From: Ulota crispa
Taxonomy: Eukaryota > Streptophyta > Bryopsida > Orthotrichales > Orthotrichaceae
Assembly (NCBI GenBank): GCA_963920765.1
Contig: OY987250.1
Coordinates: 3,472,001 to 3,536,000 of the forward strand
DNA: 64,000 nucleotides
Direction: 5' to 3'
The notes beneath the pieces are model-generated. The model worked only from the letters and a program-made list of their open reading frames with translations. It was not told the origin of the DNA and made no database searches. Made by a program: the position numbers and the translations under genes. Positions 24,529-35,420 of the stretch are shown here, piece after piece (position 1 is the stretch's first letter; every line of letters starts with the position of its first letter).

Positions 24529-25127
24529 GCTGAGTACAGGAGAATTTGGAGGCTACATCGCAGTAGAGGAGTGGAATGCATCCGCTACGTCGATCGCCCG
24601 TCAACATGTGAAGTGCAATTGAGATCTTTGCTGGTTTCCTAGTTCGGCGATATCGTATTCTCGAATGGAGCTTGTGGTTAGGGTATGTACAATTGCCAGG
24701 AGATTCCAGTGCACCAAAGTATGCCCGTATTTAGCAGCTACAAGCGTTCAATACTTCAATATTGTAAAAACAGATGACCTTATCGACTTGAGTTCTGATT
24801 GACCGATTTCTTTTTATGGATTTTAGTTAGCAATTGCGAGGGGATTCCTGTGCGCCAAAGTATGCCTTCTTTGGAATTCAAAGCTTTCTTGGTAGATGAC
24901 CTAAAACCGGTCTGAGAGTTAAATCTACATTCTCAAAGTTCTCAATTGTGCTAGACAAGGTATTAGGGTTTCACATTTAGGTACTTGTAATTAGGTACTT
25001 CTATCTTAGAGGTTTGGAAACCTTAAACGCAGACGTTTAGAAGCCCTTGTTGCTGGGGAAACGACGTTGCGTGATTTGGTAATGATGTTATCGAGGCGGA
25101 AGTAGGTGCGGGCAGTTGTTTTGCATC

Positions 25128-26999
25128 ATGGCCGTGGACACAGAGAGTGCTTTGGAGCTACTACCGAGGTCTCTTCTTTACTCCATAATCGCAAAACTCG
25201 ATGCGTCATCCATTTGTGCTGCCGCAGCAACATGCCGCGCTCTTCGCTCGTGCGCAGAGGAAGCTCTCGGGAGTCTCGGCGCTATTGCACTGGTGGACAT
25301 TCGAACGGAAGCGGCCGTTGTAGAGAGGCTACTGTCGAGCAACACATCTTTGAGCAACTTATCATTGGATTGCTCCAAGATGGATGACGGGATAATCAAC
25401 ACAATCACAAGGAAAGAGTTACACACATTGTGTCTTTTTGGCTGCCACCAATTTTCCGCGAAGCTTTTATGCGGAATTGCTATGAGGTGTCCTCTGTTGA
25501 AGGTTTTGTCGTTGGAGCTAGGGTGGCATGAAGATCGGCAGGAAGTGAACAGCTTCAGCATGGCTTTGGAAATGGTGTTGATAAATTGTCGGAAATTGGA
25601 GTCCTTGACAGTGCGGTCCGAATCCTCTTGCTTTGATTCCGGCGCGTATGCAGCCATACCGCGACTCGTGGCTTCCGGTTTGAATCGCCTTGAGATTGGC
25701 TTTGTTGCGGAGCGTGAAGCCAAGCAGGTTTTGAATTTAAGCGAAGAGTTTCGGCTTCTCGCACGAGCAAGCCATCCTTTCAGTGCTTTGGAGAAGCTTA
25801 GCCTGGTTTTGGACCGAATAACAGATTCTCTCGTGGGCTTGATTGCTGTAAGGTTGCCTTCCATTCTGGAGTTGGAGTTATGGGACGGGCCGTTCGAGGA
25901 GCCGCTGCAAGCTTTTGATCTAACGAACTGGGGCATCCAACAAATCGGAACTTGTTCAAAGCTGCAACGACTGTCACTTGTTCGAAGCCAGGACTGGTCG
26001 CAGACTGTGTCTTTTAAGCGAGTGACTGACCTAGGCGTCTTGCTCATGGCAGAAAGCTGCTCCAACTTGGAGAGCATCAAGTTTGGCGGCTTCTCTCGGA
26101 TCACAGATGTTGGATGCAGGGCTGTGCTTCACAGCTGCTTGAAATTGCACACTTTAGAGCTGAGCAACACGCCGCAGCTCACGGACCTCGCTTTCCATGA
26201 TCTCCCTGCTACTCCTTTAGGGCTAGAATGTGTCACTCTGGCATCCTGCGGGCTACTTAGTGACTTCTCGATTCAACACCTTGCATTTTGCACCAAGTTG
26301 AAGTCGCTGAACCTCAAGGGCTGCAAAAGCGTTGGAGATGGCAGCATGAAAGCTATTGGAGCTTTATCAAAATTGGAGATACTGGCATTAAACGGTTGTG
26401 ACGTGAGCGATTCAGGTATATCAATGTTAGGAACTGGAGTTGCCCCTCTTTCATCGCTCTCTCTTCGAGGATGTCAGCGAGTGACTGACGATGGCATAGC
26501 CGCGCTGCTGGCTGGATCGCTAGCAACCACATTGGAATCCATGGATCTCTCTGCTATTCCGTCTCTCACTGACAACGCCACCATTGCCGTTGTGCGAGGT
26601 AGGATGGGAGCTCTGGCGGAGCTCAGGCTGAGGGATTGTCCTCTCATTGGAGACACGACCGTCATTTCATTGGCTTCCGCGTTTCTCAAGGACTTTGACA
26701 GTGGCTATGGCGGAACATTGCGGCTTCTGGATGTGTGGAACTGTCAAGGATTAACCGCTGTGTCTCTCGGATGGCTGAAGAAGCCTTATTTTCCGAAATT
26801 GCGTTGGCTTGGTCTCGGGTGGCATTTGAAGCCTGAGAATGTGGTTGCCCTTGCTGAAGCCCGTCCTTTCTTGCACATATGCGCCGATGGCGCTGAGCTT
26901 GGTCACATGTTTTCTGGCGAATCGGAAGAGGTTCAACCCCGCCTTGTTTATGAGGAAGAGGATGAACTCGAGAGATGGATGAGAGACGGCACTCCTTAA
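25128..26999 (+). CDS. F-box/leucine-rich-repeat protein, intronless, 623 aa
   Basis: Probable SCF ubiquitin-ligase receptor. The F-box-like segment is near the N-terminus: LELLPRSLLYSIIAKLDASS, then ICAAAATCRALRSC. The remainder is a run of cysteine-containing LRRs of the RNI type, for example ITDVGCRAVLHSCLKLHTLE, LKSLNLKGCKSVGDGSMKAI, LSSLSLRGCQRVTDDGIAAL and LAELRLRDCPLIGDTTVISL. The C-terminus is acidic and ends DELERWMRDGTP. The frame is open slightly upstream from a TTG at 25116, but the first ATG is 25128 (MAVDTESALELLP). No intron is needed. Coding GC is well above flanking DNA. It differs in architecture from the kelch-type F-box protein at 18740 and is not a tandem copy of it. Targets are unknown. 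Confidence 0.9.
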   Translation: MAVDTESALELLPRSLLYSIIAKLDASSICAAAATCRALRSCAEEALGSLGAIALVDIRTEAAVVERLLSSNTSLSNLSLDCSKMDDGIINTITRKELHTLCLFGCHQFSAKLLCGIAMRCPLLKVLSLELGWHEDRQEVNSFSMALEMVLINCRKLESLTVRSESSCFDSGAYAAIPRLVASGLNRLEIGFVAEREAKQVLNLSEEFRLLARASHPFSALEKLSLVLDRITDSLVGLIAVRLPSILELELWDGPFEEPLQAFDLTNWGIQQIGTCSKLQRLSLVRSQDWSQTVSFKRVTDLGVLLMAESCSNLESIKFGGFSRITDVGCRAVLHSCLKLHTLELSNTPQLTDLAFHDLPATPLGLECVTLASCGLLSDFSIQHLAFCTKLKSLNLKGCKSVGDGSMKAIGALSKLEILALNGCDVSDSGISMLGTGVAPLSSLSLRGCQRVTDDGIAALLAGSLATTLESMDLSAIPSLTDNATIAVVRGRMGALAELRLRDCPLIGDTTVISLASAFLKDFDSGYGGTLRLLDVWNCQGLTAVSLGWLKKPYFPKLRWLGLGWHLKPENVVALAEARPFLHICADGAELGHMFSGESEEVQPRLVYEEEDELERWMRDGTP

Positions 27000-28499
27000 A
27001 TTTGCCTATCCTTCACGCACCATCTTATCGGTGTGAAGCTGCCAGATATGTTGTAAGCATGGAGCAAGGACCCACCCACAAATGGAACCAGAGGGTTTGA
27101 AGAGAACAGCAAAAATGGACTTGACTCTTTCGGATGCCTTGATGGTAGCAATTTGCTGTAATCTTCACAAAAAAATCCCTTGTAAACTGATCAAACGAGG
27201 TGAGTCCTCATTCACAGCTTCTTTGTGTACAGTATAAGGAAACTCATGGTCAACTTTCAAACAGGTCTTTTCTAGTTGTTGTTCCTGCTCCCTTCCCTTA
27301 TCAAGTACTTGATGTCAACCAATTTCACGCGCTCCCATCTTATCAGCAGGGATTGATATTCTTGCTGTTATAATGTATCTGGAAGAGTATATAGATGAAA
27401 GACCATCGTGGGCATCTCGGAAGGCAACGAGCATGTCCACAGATTCAAGTTCTAGGATTGACGTGACTGAGCTGAGGATAATGCCGTAAGGCTCTCTGTC
27501 ACAGTGCGTGACTTCACTACCAGGAATCTGAATCATATTCGCACGACAATACCTTCTCAATGTAAACAGAATTACATATAAAAAGCCCATAAGGTGCTCA
27601 AAACGTTTCAGAAAATCCTTCACAGTATGCTTACGCAGTTGAGGCAACTCATCGTTCTCCCTCGGAGACTTCAAATTGGAAAATGATTTCAATATTGGTG
27701 GAGGCTGTCAATGGAGACCTCAATAAACTATGAGAACTAGCCTTCTATTGGATATTAAAGATATCTACACCTCAATTTGCAGGTGTTGGATGCGCTCAAG
27801 ATTGTGCATGAAGGAAACTCCTTGATGAAGTCTTGTTATCTTTGCTAGGGGTTTTTTTCCCTTTACACCTTATTTTGTAAAGCTGAGTTCCATTGGGTAC
27901 TAGACTCTCTTACGACCAATAAGCCATTTTCTTTACGTGTGAGAATGTGTCAAAATGTTAATTTTGTTTGCTTCGCTTTCATAAGAGAATTGGTTTTTCC
28001 TCGTTGGCACTATTTTCAAAAAGTACCATGCGACGGACTCAAGAATGTTGCCCTAATCAAACATTAACTCCATCAAAAATGATTATAACATGTAATGAAA
28101 TTATTAGATAACCATTTTGAAATGCCAAGTTCTTTCACTGAGGATTTCAAAGAGATGAACTCTGTATGGAAAACAGAAACTATTTGCCATGGATATCACA
28201 AAGCTGCTATTCTACTCCCGTATGATACACTTCACATTGGATTCAGAAAAAATACTGTAGCAAAAGCGGAGACTAAGATTTCAAATTATGCCTGTCACAA
28301 TGGAAAATCATCCAAGCAATTCGCGTAACAATCATCATGCCCATGAGCAAGGTCACAATAGCATCCTCAGGAGCATTCTTCTTGCAGCCCGATTAGGTTT
28401 GCAGTGACCAAATGGCATAGCCTAGTTCCTCAAATACGAGTATCTAACTTGCAGCTCTCTACATATTCCAAAAAAATACACGGATTCTCTCACCTCCAC
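27000..28499. other. Convergent intergenic region downstream of the F-box/LRR gene
   Basis: It holds the 3' flanks of the F-box/LRR gene (+) and the DUF716-type gene (-). A minus-strand frame at 27315-27692 is open for 125 codons but opens with TTG, not ATG, and has no recognisable motif; I leave it as unproven. No repeat of note was seen. Confidence 0.45.
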
Positions 28500-30616
28500 T
28501 CAGATCACCATGGTATGGAAGCCGTTGAAGTCTGTAGACCGTGGTGTAGGTTCTTCCAGCTCTTCATCTTCCTGAATGACATGGAATTGATCTGCTTGCA
28601 AGTAATGTGGAGAAATCCTAGAGGAATCCCGCAACTGCGTTAACTCCTTGGTTTCAAAATGACCTTCGGAATCACCGAGTGGTTGGTAATGCTGAGGTGA
28701 AGTGTACAACTTACTCATAACCGCGTATAGAGGAAGTGCCAAGAGGAGGAGAAGAGCTAAGTGACAATTGAACTGGAGGGTTGCAATTCCTTGTCCTCTC
28801 ATAAGGCTCATCCCTGCACAGCAAAAAAACAAGTACTGCGTTAGAAGTGAAGTTCTTTGGTTGCCGAGTCTAAAGGCCTGTTTCCACTTGCTTGTAATAA
28901 AAAGTTATGATTTTTGTTAAGAATAACAAAGTAGGTGCACAAAGGGTACTTATAGCCTGCAGATGTTGTTAGCTCCGTTTAGCAAGGATAAAGGATGAGT
29001 ACTACTTTTAGTACTTGTCATTCATACTACTAGCAAAGTTAAAGCCACTGGTACTAGTTAATTTACCATCTTCACCAACTTTGCATAACACCATGGTGAG
29101 TAATATCAAATCTTTGTTTTCTTTGATTTTGGACTTTAAGATTGTTAGCAAAGAATTACTTATGTGGTCATAGTTTACTACAATCTCTACATATTAAAAC
29201 CAATGCTATCTACTACCGCTAACCTTGCCAACTAGGTTTGGTTCTTAATTACTAACTCAAGTGGGAATGCTAATTAAAATTGACCATCTAATAGATTTTG
29301 GACTTTAAGATATTTAGCAAAAAATTATTTATGTGGTCATAGTTTTCTACAATTTATACATGCTAAAACCAATGATATCTACTCATTAGAAGAAAAACAA
29401 GGATAAACGATTGCCACAAATTGCCACGACTAGGTCACAGTAACTACCTTACAATTATACAAACAATTGCACAACAACTACACAACATTTACACAACTAT
29501 AATCTAGTCGTACACTTGTTGTATAGTTGTTTTTACAGTTGTAAGGCAATTATTGTGACCTAGTTGTGACAATTTGTGGCAATTGTTTATGGCTTGTTTT
29601 TCTTCTAGTGACTACCACTAACCATGCCAACTAGGTTTGGTTCGTAATTACTCACTCAAGTGGGAAGGCCAATTAAAACTGACCATCTAATAATGCTCAT
29701 AAGAGCAAGTGGAAACAAGCCTTAAGCTAAAATCTTAGATAATCAAGACAGCTTGGCGTTATGTCCCAGGCAGGTTTCTAGAGCATTGTTTAGTGCAAAT
29801 GGTTAAACCTAAAACAGACTACACTAGACAGCAGTAATTTAGTCACAACTAACTATTGGAACAATCGAAATATGTCGTCAAAGTTACTACAAACAAAATG
29901 TAGGCTTTCAACTGTTTGCTCGGGGGATTTGAAGGTTTATAAAAGATATAAAAAACAACAGAAGGCTCACCTTTACAAGTAACCGTATAATCCCCTTCGC
30001 CGTCCTCCTTCAAAATGCACCCCTGCGATATCCATCTTTCACTAAACACAGACACCGCAATCTGCACAAACCACGTTCCTTGCAACACGAGGCCCAAGCT
30101 CCGAATCAAAGGAGGCAACACAGCCGTGGGATACGCAATTTCAGCCACGGTGGAGCCCACACAAATACCAATCGGAATCAACAATAGAAAGTGATACTGG
30201 CGTTCCAGACCAGCATCGTCACGCTGAAAGTAAAACAACAGAAACTCCTGCAAGAATGCGAAGAGCGCAAGCAAACTCGTCATCTCCGGCGGAACGGGCA
30301 ACAGTTTCGTATTGTCCACAATTAGGATTACGACTGCGTAGAACAGAAAGTTGATCGCCACCGCTAATCTCTGCGAATTCACCGATACCGCCACTGCAAG
30401 CTGCAGGTCGGCTTCGGTGCGACGGACTACCAAGTCACTGATCACGTGGGAGAGAGCGAACACGAGGATCACGCCTAGCTCCACCTCGTGGTACCAGCTC
30501 TTCCGCCGGGCAACGAAGCTGTTTCGTAAGCGGTACGATCTTATGTGTTTGAAGCCGTGGAGAAAACCTACGATTAAGAAGCTTGCTCCCGCAGCCACTT
30601 GTGTCTCCCACGCCAT
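28500..30616 (-). CDS. Seven-TM membrane protein, DUF716/TMEM45 family; 2 exons, 319 aa
   Basis: Exon 1 is 30616-29971 and exon 2 is 28813-28500; the donor AAAG/GTGAGC and acceptor GCAG/GGATGA join in phase. The protein starts MAWETQVAAGASFLIVGFLH and has about seven hydrophobic segments, including ELGVILVFALSHVISDL, LLALFAFLQEFLLFYF, FLLLIPIGICVGSTVAEI and, after the splice, GIATLQFNCHLALLLLLALP. Spaced histidines (GFLHGFKH, YHEVELG) and the ATLQFNCHLA phrase are typical of the plant DUF716 family, whose molecular role is not established. The last 60 residues are a hydrophilic tail rich in E, D and S. The single intron is 1157 bp, and about three quarters of it is one transposon (28871-29725) that itself carries a second one. 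Confidence 0.88.
28871..29725. mobile_element. Tourist/PIF-Harbinger-type non-autonomous element in an intron
   Basis: Terminal inverted repeats AGGCCTGTTTCCACTTGC (left) and GCAAGTGGAAACAAGCCT (right) are near-perfect and flanked on both sides by TAA, the trinucleotide duplicated by PIF/Harbinger elements. The element fills the intron of the DUF716-type gene. Inside, a 169-bp segment is tandemly duplicated (first copy from 29125, second from 29294), and the second copy is interrupted by a CACTA-type MITE. Confidence 0.78.
29384..29610. mobile_element. CACTA-type palindromic MITE nested in the Tourist-type element
   Basis: The element runs from CATTAGAAGAAAAACAAGGA to a right end reading TTTTTCTTCTAGTG; its inverse, CACTAGAAGAAAAA, matches the left end apart from one base. 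It is flanked by ACT at 29381-29383 and 29611-29613. CACTA ends with a 3-bp duplication are the signature of the CACTA/En-Spm superfamily. The whole 227 bp is an imperfect palindrome, with GACTAGGTCAC on one arm facing GTGACCTAGT on the other. A second copy is at 59154-59355. Confidence 0.85.
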
Positions 30617-31093
30617 CGCAGCAGCGCAAATTCAAGACAACTGCTTTGACAATCTAGCCGCCTCCATAGCCACCGATTTGGTCAATTCTCCGTGCGCGTC
30701 TTACATCGATTTGAGCAGCGATTGAAGGGCTGGAACACTAGATTTTGGCGTACTCTTGGAACAATGCAAGATGTAAACAGGGAGATTAGGGTATGATAGA
30801 GAGGCGCATTCTTGAAGCTCTCTAGATTGCTAGATTTATGAGCGATGGCGGAATGCCGACCGCAAAAGGGAAGGGGTCAGAAAGAATCAAAGCGGCAACA
30901 GCTGGCGAAACGACCGAGGATATTGAAGTGTAGGTATGAACAGGGATATTTTTGATCTGATTGCATGGACCTCTCTGTGACACTCCCTCCAAATGACGGG
31001 AGGTTGATTGGTCTATCCGTATGTTGGAAATTTCAGAAGAAAATATACTGGTGAGCAGGGTCCGGTTCCTTCCTGAAGAGTTGTGTCTATAAC

Positions 31094-31822
31094 TTAACCC
31101 ATAAAGGACCACTTGTCCCTACGGGGGATAAATGGGATTTTGGGCTTCTACTTATGGCTAAATTACTTTGCGTAATTTTTTGAAACTTTTATGAAAGATG
31201 GGAAATTCAAAAATATGTGTGGGCATCTAATTCTTACTTCATTTCAACAATTATTAAAGAAGCTAAAATTGAATTTATGAGAATTTTTATTCAGCGGGCA
31301 GCCCAAAAACTTTTTTAAAATTTGCATTATTTCAAAATAAAAATTTGAAGTTAGTTCTTTAAACTTATGTATATGTGGGAAGCTTTGAATCATTCAATTT
31401 TGATTGATGAGATGAAAGTTGTGGAAAATTTTAGTTTGCGTGTAGGCATAGTTTTGAGATTTTCCACACCTACCAGCAAACTAAAATTTCCCACAACTTT
31501 CATCTCATCAATCATAATTGAATGATTCAAAGCTTCCCACATATACGTAAGTCTAAAGAACTAAACCTCAAATTTTTATTTTGAAAAAATGCAAATTTTA
31601 AAGAAGTTTTTGGGCTGCCCATTGAACAAAAATTCTCATAAATCCATTTTTAACTTCTTCAATAATTGTTGAAATGAGGTAAAAATTAGATGCCCACACA
31701 GATCTTTGAATTCCCCATCTTCCATAAAAGTTTCAAAAAATTACACAAATTAGTGTAGCCATGAGTACATGCCTAAAATCCCATTTGTCCCTTGTAGGGA
31801 CGAGTGGTCCTTTAGTGGTTAA
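31094..31822. mobile_element. TTAA-bounded foldback element, 729 bp, palindromic throughout
   Basis: It begins TTAACCCATAAAGGACCACT and ends in the inverse, AGTGGTCCTTTAGTGGTTAA. The two halves pair along almost the whole length around a centre near 31450, for example GAAGCTTTGAATCATTCAAT on the left and ATTGAATGATTCAAAGCTTC on the right. TTAA at both ends is consistent with a TTAA target duplication. There is no coding potential. Confidence 0.8.
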
Positions 31823-32167
31823 GTAGATTGAAATTTGACATTGAATTTCTAAATGCTACCATCCAATGTCTAGGAAGAACCGGCTGCTAGTTCAAAACTA
31901 GCCGATTGAAGTGAGGAAAAATCGTTTAAACCTTGAAGTCTGTAAGCATTTGCTAGAAATTGGTCAAAATTCTTTAAAAGTTTATATACATTGTGAAAAG
32001 AAAAAATAATTGGAATATTTCCTTGATAAATTTGTTCAATATAGGAACTGAAGGGGATCAACTAGTCAAACTCATATATTTTCTGAACAATGCGTACCAT
32101 CTTCCTCCCAATACAATGTGATTTGCTTTGTATTTGAACTAGCGTATTTTTTTGAGCCTAGGGGTAT

Positions 32168-32282
32168 GTTCACACTTGGTCTTAAGAGGGGTAGTAGCTG
32201 AGAAAAATTAGATGTATTTGGACACATCTTTAGACTACTTCATATTGCTAATATCCATCCTAACACCAAGTGTGAACATACC
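32168..32282. mobile_element. Short inverted-repeat element (MITE-like)
   Basis: GGTATGTTCACACTTGGT at the left is matched perfectly by its inverse ACCAAGTGTGAACATACC at the right, about 115 bp apart end to end. I could not identify a convincing target duplication, so the superfamily is not assigned. Confidence 0.6.
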
Positions 32283-33028
32283 TTAATAGTTTTCGCCAAA
32301 GCATAGATGTTCATAGTATAGTACATTAGATAATAGTGGAGGGACCAATCCACGTTTATCCAAGTCTGTTAGTATTGTTGTTATATTGGTTTCTTTTTGC
32401 TAGAAAAGAATGCCTTGATTTGAACAATTAGCATGGTTGCGTACACGGGGAGGTCACTCAATGTATTCTTTGGAGGTCCCGTGCGATCAAGTAAATTTTC
32501 CACCCCCTATTTACTTTTTAATAAAATTTTATTTAGCTCCAAATTTTTGGATAGTTTCACAAAAACATTATATTGTTTATGTGAAAAAAAATTGGATTCA
32601 AAAAAATTAAACAAGACATCCAAACGCGCAATTGAAAATTGCACTAAAATGGCTGAATTTTCACTTCAAATATTTATCAAGATTGCATTTGAATGACAAT
32701 TGTATCCAATTTTTAGTATACACAAACTTTAACCAAGCCTTCATTTATTGGATATTTAAAAATATTTTTTATCACATAATGTAGGGGGTCAAAAAAATTT
32801 TCAGCTATATAGTGTATTTATTTTCTTCCAAAATTTGTAAATAATTATTTAGATTAAAGAAAAATTTCAATAATTCCCAATGTAAACTTTCAATATAGAA
32901 ATACACACCATAATTTTTTTAAACTATTTAATTGATTTCTTACAATATAAAGATAGGGGTCAAAGATTTTGATTGCACGTGTACCACAAGAAAATGGGGA
33001 ACGCACCCCTTGTGGTTGCGAATCATTA

Positions 33029-33712
33029 AAAGAAATTTTTATGAATGTCCCTCAATAATTTCATAATATAAAATATATCCCTCAATGAACTTAAATGTGA
33101 AAAATACCTCTAGATTTGTGTAGGAGTATCAATTATACCCCTAGTTATCTTTGAGAATATCATTAATACCCCTAGTTTTTGGAAACATATCAAAAATGCG
33201 CCTTGACTTCCTTGAAAATTTTGATATATCATTGTGTTTGAAATATTCAAAATACCTATAGTTTTGTGTAAAAATATCATTTAGACTATATCTTTGCTTA
33301 TCCTTGAGGATATTATAAATACCCCTAGTTTTCTTGTGCCTCTTTGTTGCAATTTTTGTACATATTGGAATGACATCAAAAATTACTATGCAATCAATGT
33401 AAGACTATGGCCACAATATACTTACATGCAAAAAATTTACATAGAGCTTGAAGAGCTTGCTTCAAAGATTTGGCTTGCATTCAACTCACATTTAATTTTG
33501 TAATTTTCCATTGTCATCCTAGAAGTTACAAAAAATTGCAACTAGAGACACAAAAACTAGGGGTATTTGTGATATTCACAAAGCTAAGTAGAGGTATTAT
33601 AGACATTCCATCATAAAGCTAGGGGTATTTTTGGTCCTTGAATCATTGAGGAGTATATTTGGGTTTTTGAAACAATCGAGGGGCATTTTTTAGATTTTTC
33701 TATAATAAAATA
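33029..33712. repeat. Degenerate foldback repeat with TACCCCTAGTTTT-type phrases
   Basis: The left part carries repeated phrases such as ATACCCCTAGTTTT and TGTCCCTCAAT; the right part carries their inverse, AAAACTAGGGGTATTTGTGA and ATCGAGGGGCATT. The arms face each other around about 33400. The outer ends match only loosely and I see no clean target duplication, so this is an old or rearranged inverted-repeat element. Confidence 0.5.
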
Positions 33713-35393
33713 AGGATATTTCACACTATTTCCCATGTTCTACATCCCATGTCTCATTAAAACTTGAGAATCTAATTGAAATAAAGTCAAATGTTGCATT
33801 AGAACTTGGTGCTTCACACAACGTCTTAAATCCCTTGTCTTGGTTCATTGCATTTTGCGTACATGGCATTACTTTTTTGGAAATTTTGGCGCTAAAAATG
33901 GTGGACTTCACTCAAATTTTGGAATGACAATTTTGCTAGACTTAACTTTTAACTCAAATCCCACTAGTATTTTTGCACAAAGTATTCATGGCTTTCTTAA
34001 TGACTCCTTTTAGCTTGTAGTATTCTAACAAAGTTGGGATCTCACATTGAGGTGGGACTTGCAAAGATGAGATGTGGGACATAATGTGAACCCCCCATTA
34101 GAATGCATATAAAGTTTTATGTTAACTTGTAAGAGTTCCAACATTCAATATGTGAAAAATAAATGATTTTAAGTGCTTGTTGTAAGAGCTCCATAAAATG
34201 GAGAAGATACATCCAAGTATGCTCGGCAAACATTTTTTATTTGTTTTCTACTACTGTATATGACTAGTTTGATCATTGGATGCTTCATGCTTTATGTGCA
34301 AAGCTACATAAGCTCATGTAGAAATGAAAAAGACACAAGCTTACAAAAGTGGGATTTAAAAAAAAATTCTTTTAGGCCATAAATTTGTTTTGAGATAAAA
34401 GCCCCAAATCTACATGCTATCACCTCCTTGCACTCCACAGAGTTGGTTAGTTTTTGCTACTTAATTTGGGCATAGTGTTTGAAGTATTTTACTTTCAACA
34501 ATTTTTTTAATAAAACGCATAATTGCAAATTGTACTTAGTGGAAGACATGTACAAATATATCATTTGAGGACTGAGAAATCAAGGTTGAACTTATAGTGC
34601 CTTGGATGGCTTAGTTGCAAATGCATTGAGAAAATGGCACATGAGACAATCAAGGTAGAGAAATGAAGCTCAAACACACATACACGTGTATGTATCTATA
34701 TATCAAATGCAAGAAGATGTTCAAAATCTTACCTCCTTGGCAGTTTTCTTTGTAAAGCTTTAGAATTTACATGTTCTTTATTGCATCCTCCTTTAATTGT
34801 AGGGAAAATATAAAAGACCTATTTTTTAGAAAACATTTTCTACTATTTACACGTCGTTGTAATCCTTGCTATTGCTATAGCTTAGGGGTAGGCATCAAAT
34901 TGTATATTTTTTATCCTTTTAGCTTGAAATGGTAAATCCAAATATCTTACTTGCATGACACTACAACAACTTCCAAATAGCAACATTAGTGGTGTGAAGC
35001 AAGCCCAAAGTTTTGCATAAATACAAATATGCTCTACTCAATTAAGTTTAAGCACTCCAATGCTTAAGTACATTGAGGATATGTGCAAAACATTGGGAGA
35101 TTTCTCAATGTTTTGCTTGCATGGGGAGATTTTTTATGTTTTTGCTTGAACATGGAGAGATCTTCCCAATTTTTTACATAATTTTAAATTAAGAAAAAAA
35201 ACCAAAAAAATATTATATTACTTGAACAATTCAAATTAAGACAAATGTGAAATACGTGATATAATATTACATGAACACTTCAAATTAAGATAATGTAACA
35301 TATATGATAAGTGCGATTGGAATTAAACATCGTACATTCAAAAGCAATCTTCAAGTATTTGGTGTTCAAATTTGAAGGTGAAATGAAACTTTA

Positions 35394-35420
35394 TTAACCC
35401 CTATACGCCCAAGGGGTTAA
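35394..35420. repeat. 27-bp TTAACCCC...GGGGTTAA palindrome
   Basis: TTAACCCC and GGGGTTAA face each other across an 11-base spacer. These are the exact outer ends of the TTAA foldback family with the interior missing, so it may be a deletion remnant. Chance cannot be excluded for so short a match. Confidence 0.4.

Larger units (their letters stand above)
20213..25127. other. Long intergenic region between two F-box genes
   Basis: The first 0.9 kb is the 3' flank of the upstream F-box gene and contains a short CT microsatellite near 20560-20590. From about 21.3 kb the DNA is AT-rich. It contains a TTAA-bounded inverted-repeat element (22766-23411), an orphan frame with 13-residue tandem repeats (24148-24528), and two copies of a roughly 40-bp phrase containing CCAAAGTATGCC at about 24686 and 24829. 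A 21.1-21.3 kb stretch resembles one at 58.1-58.4 kb. No further gene is supported. Confidence 0.5.
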
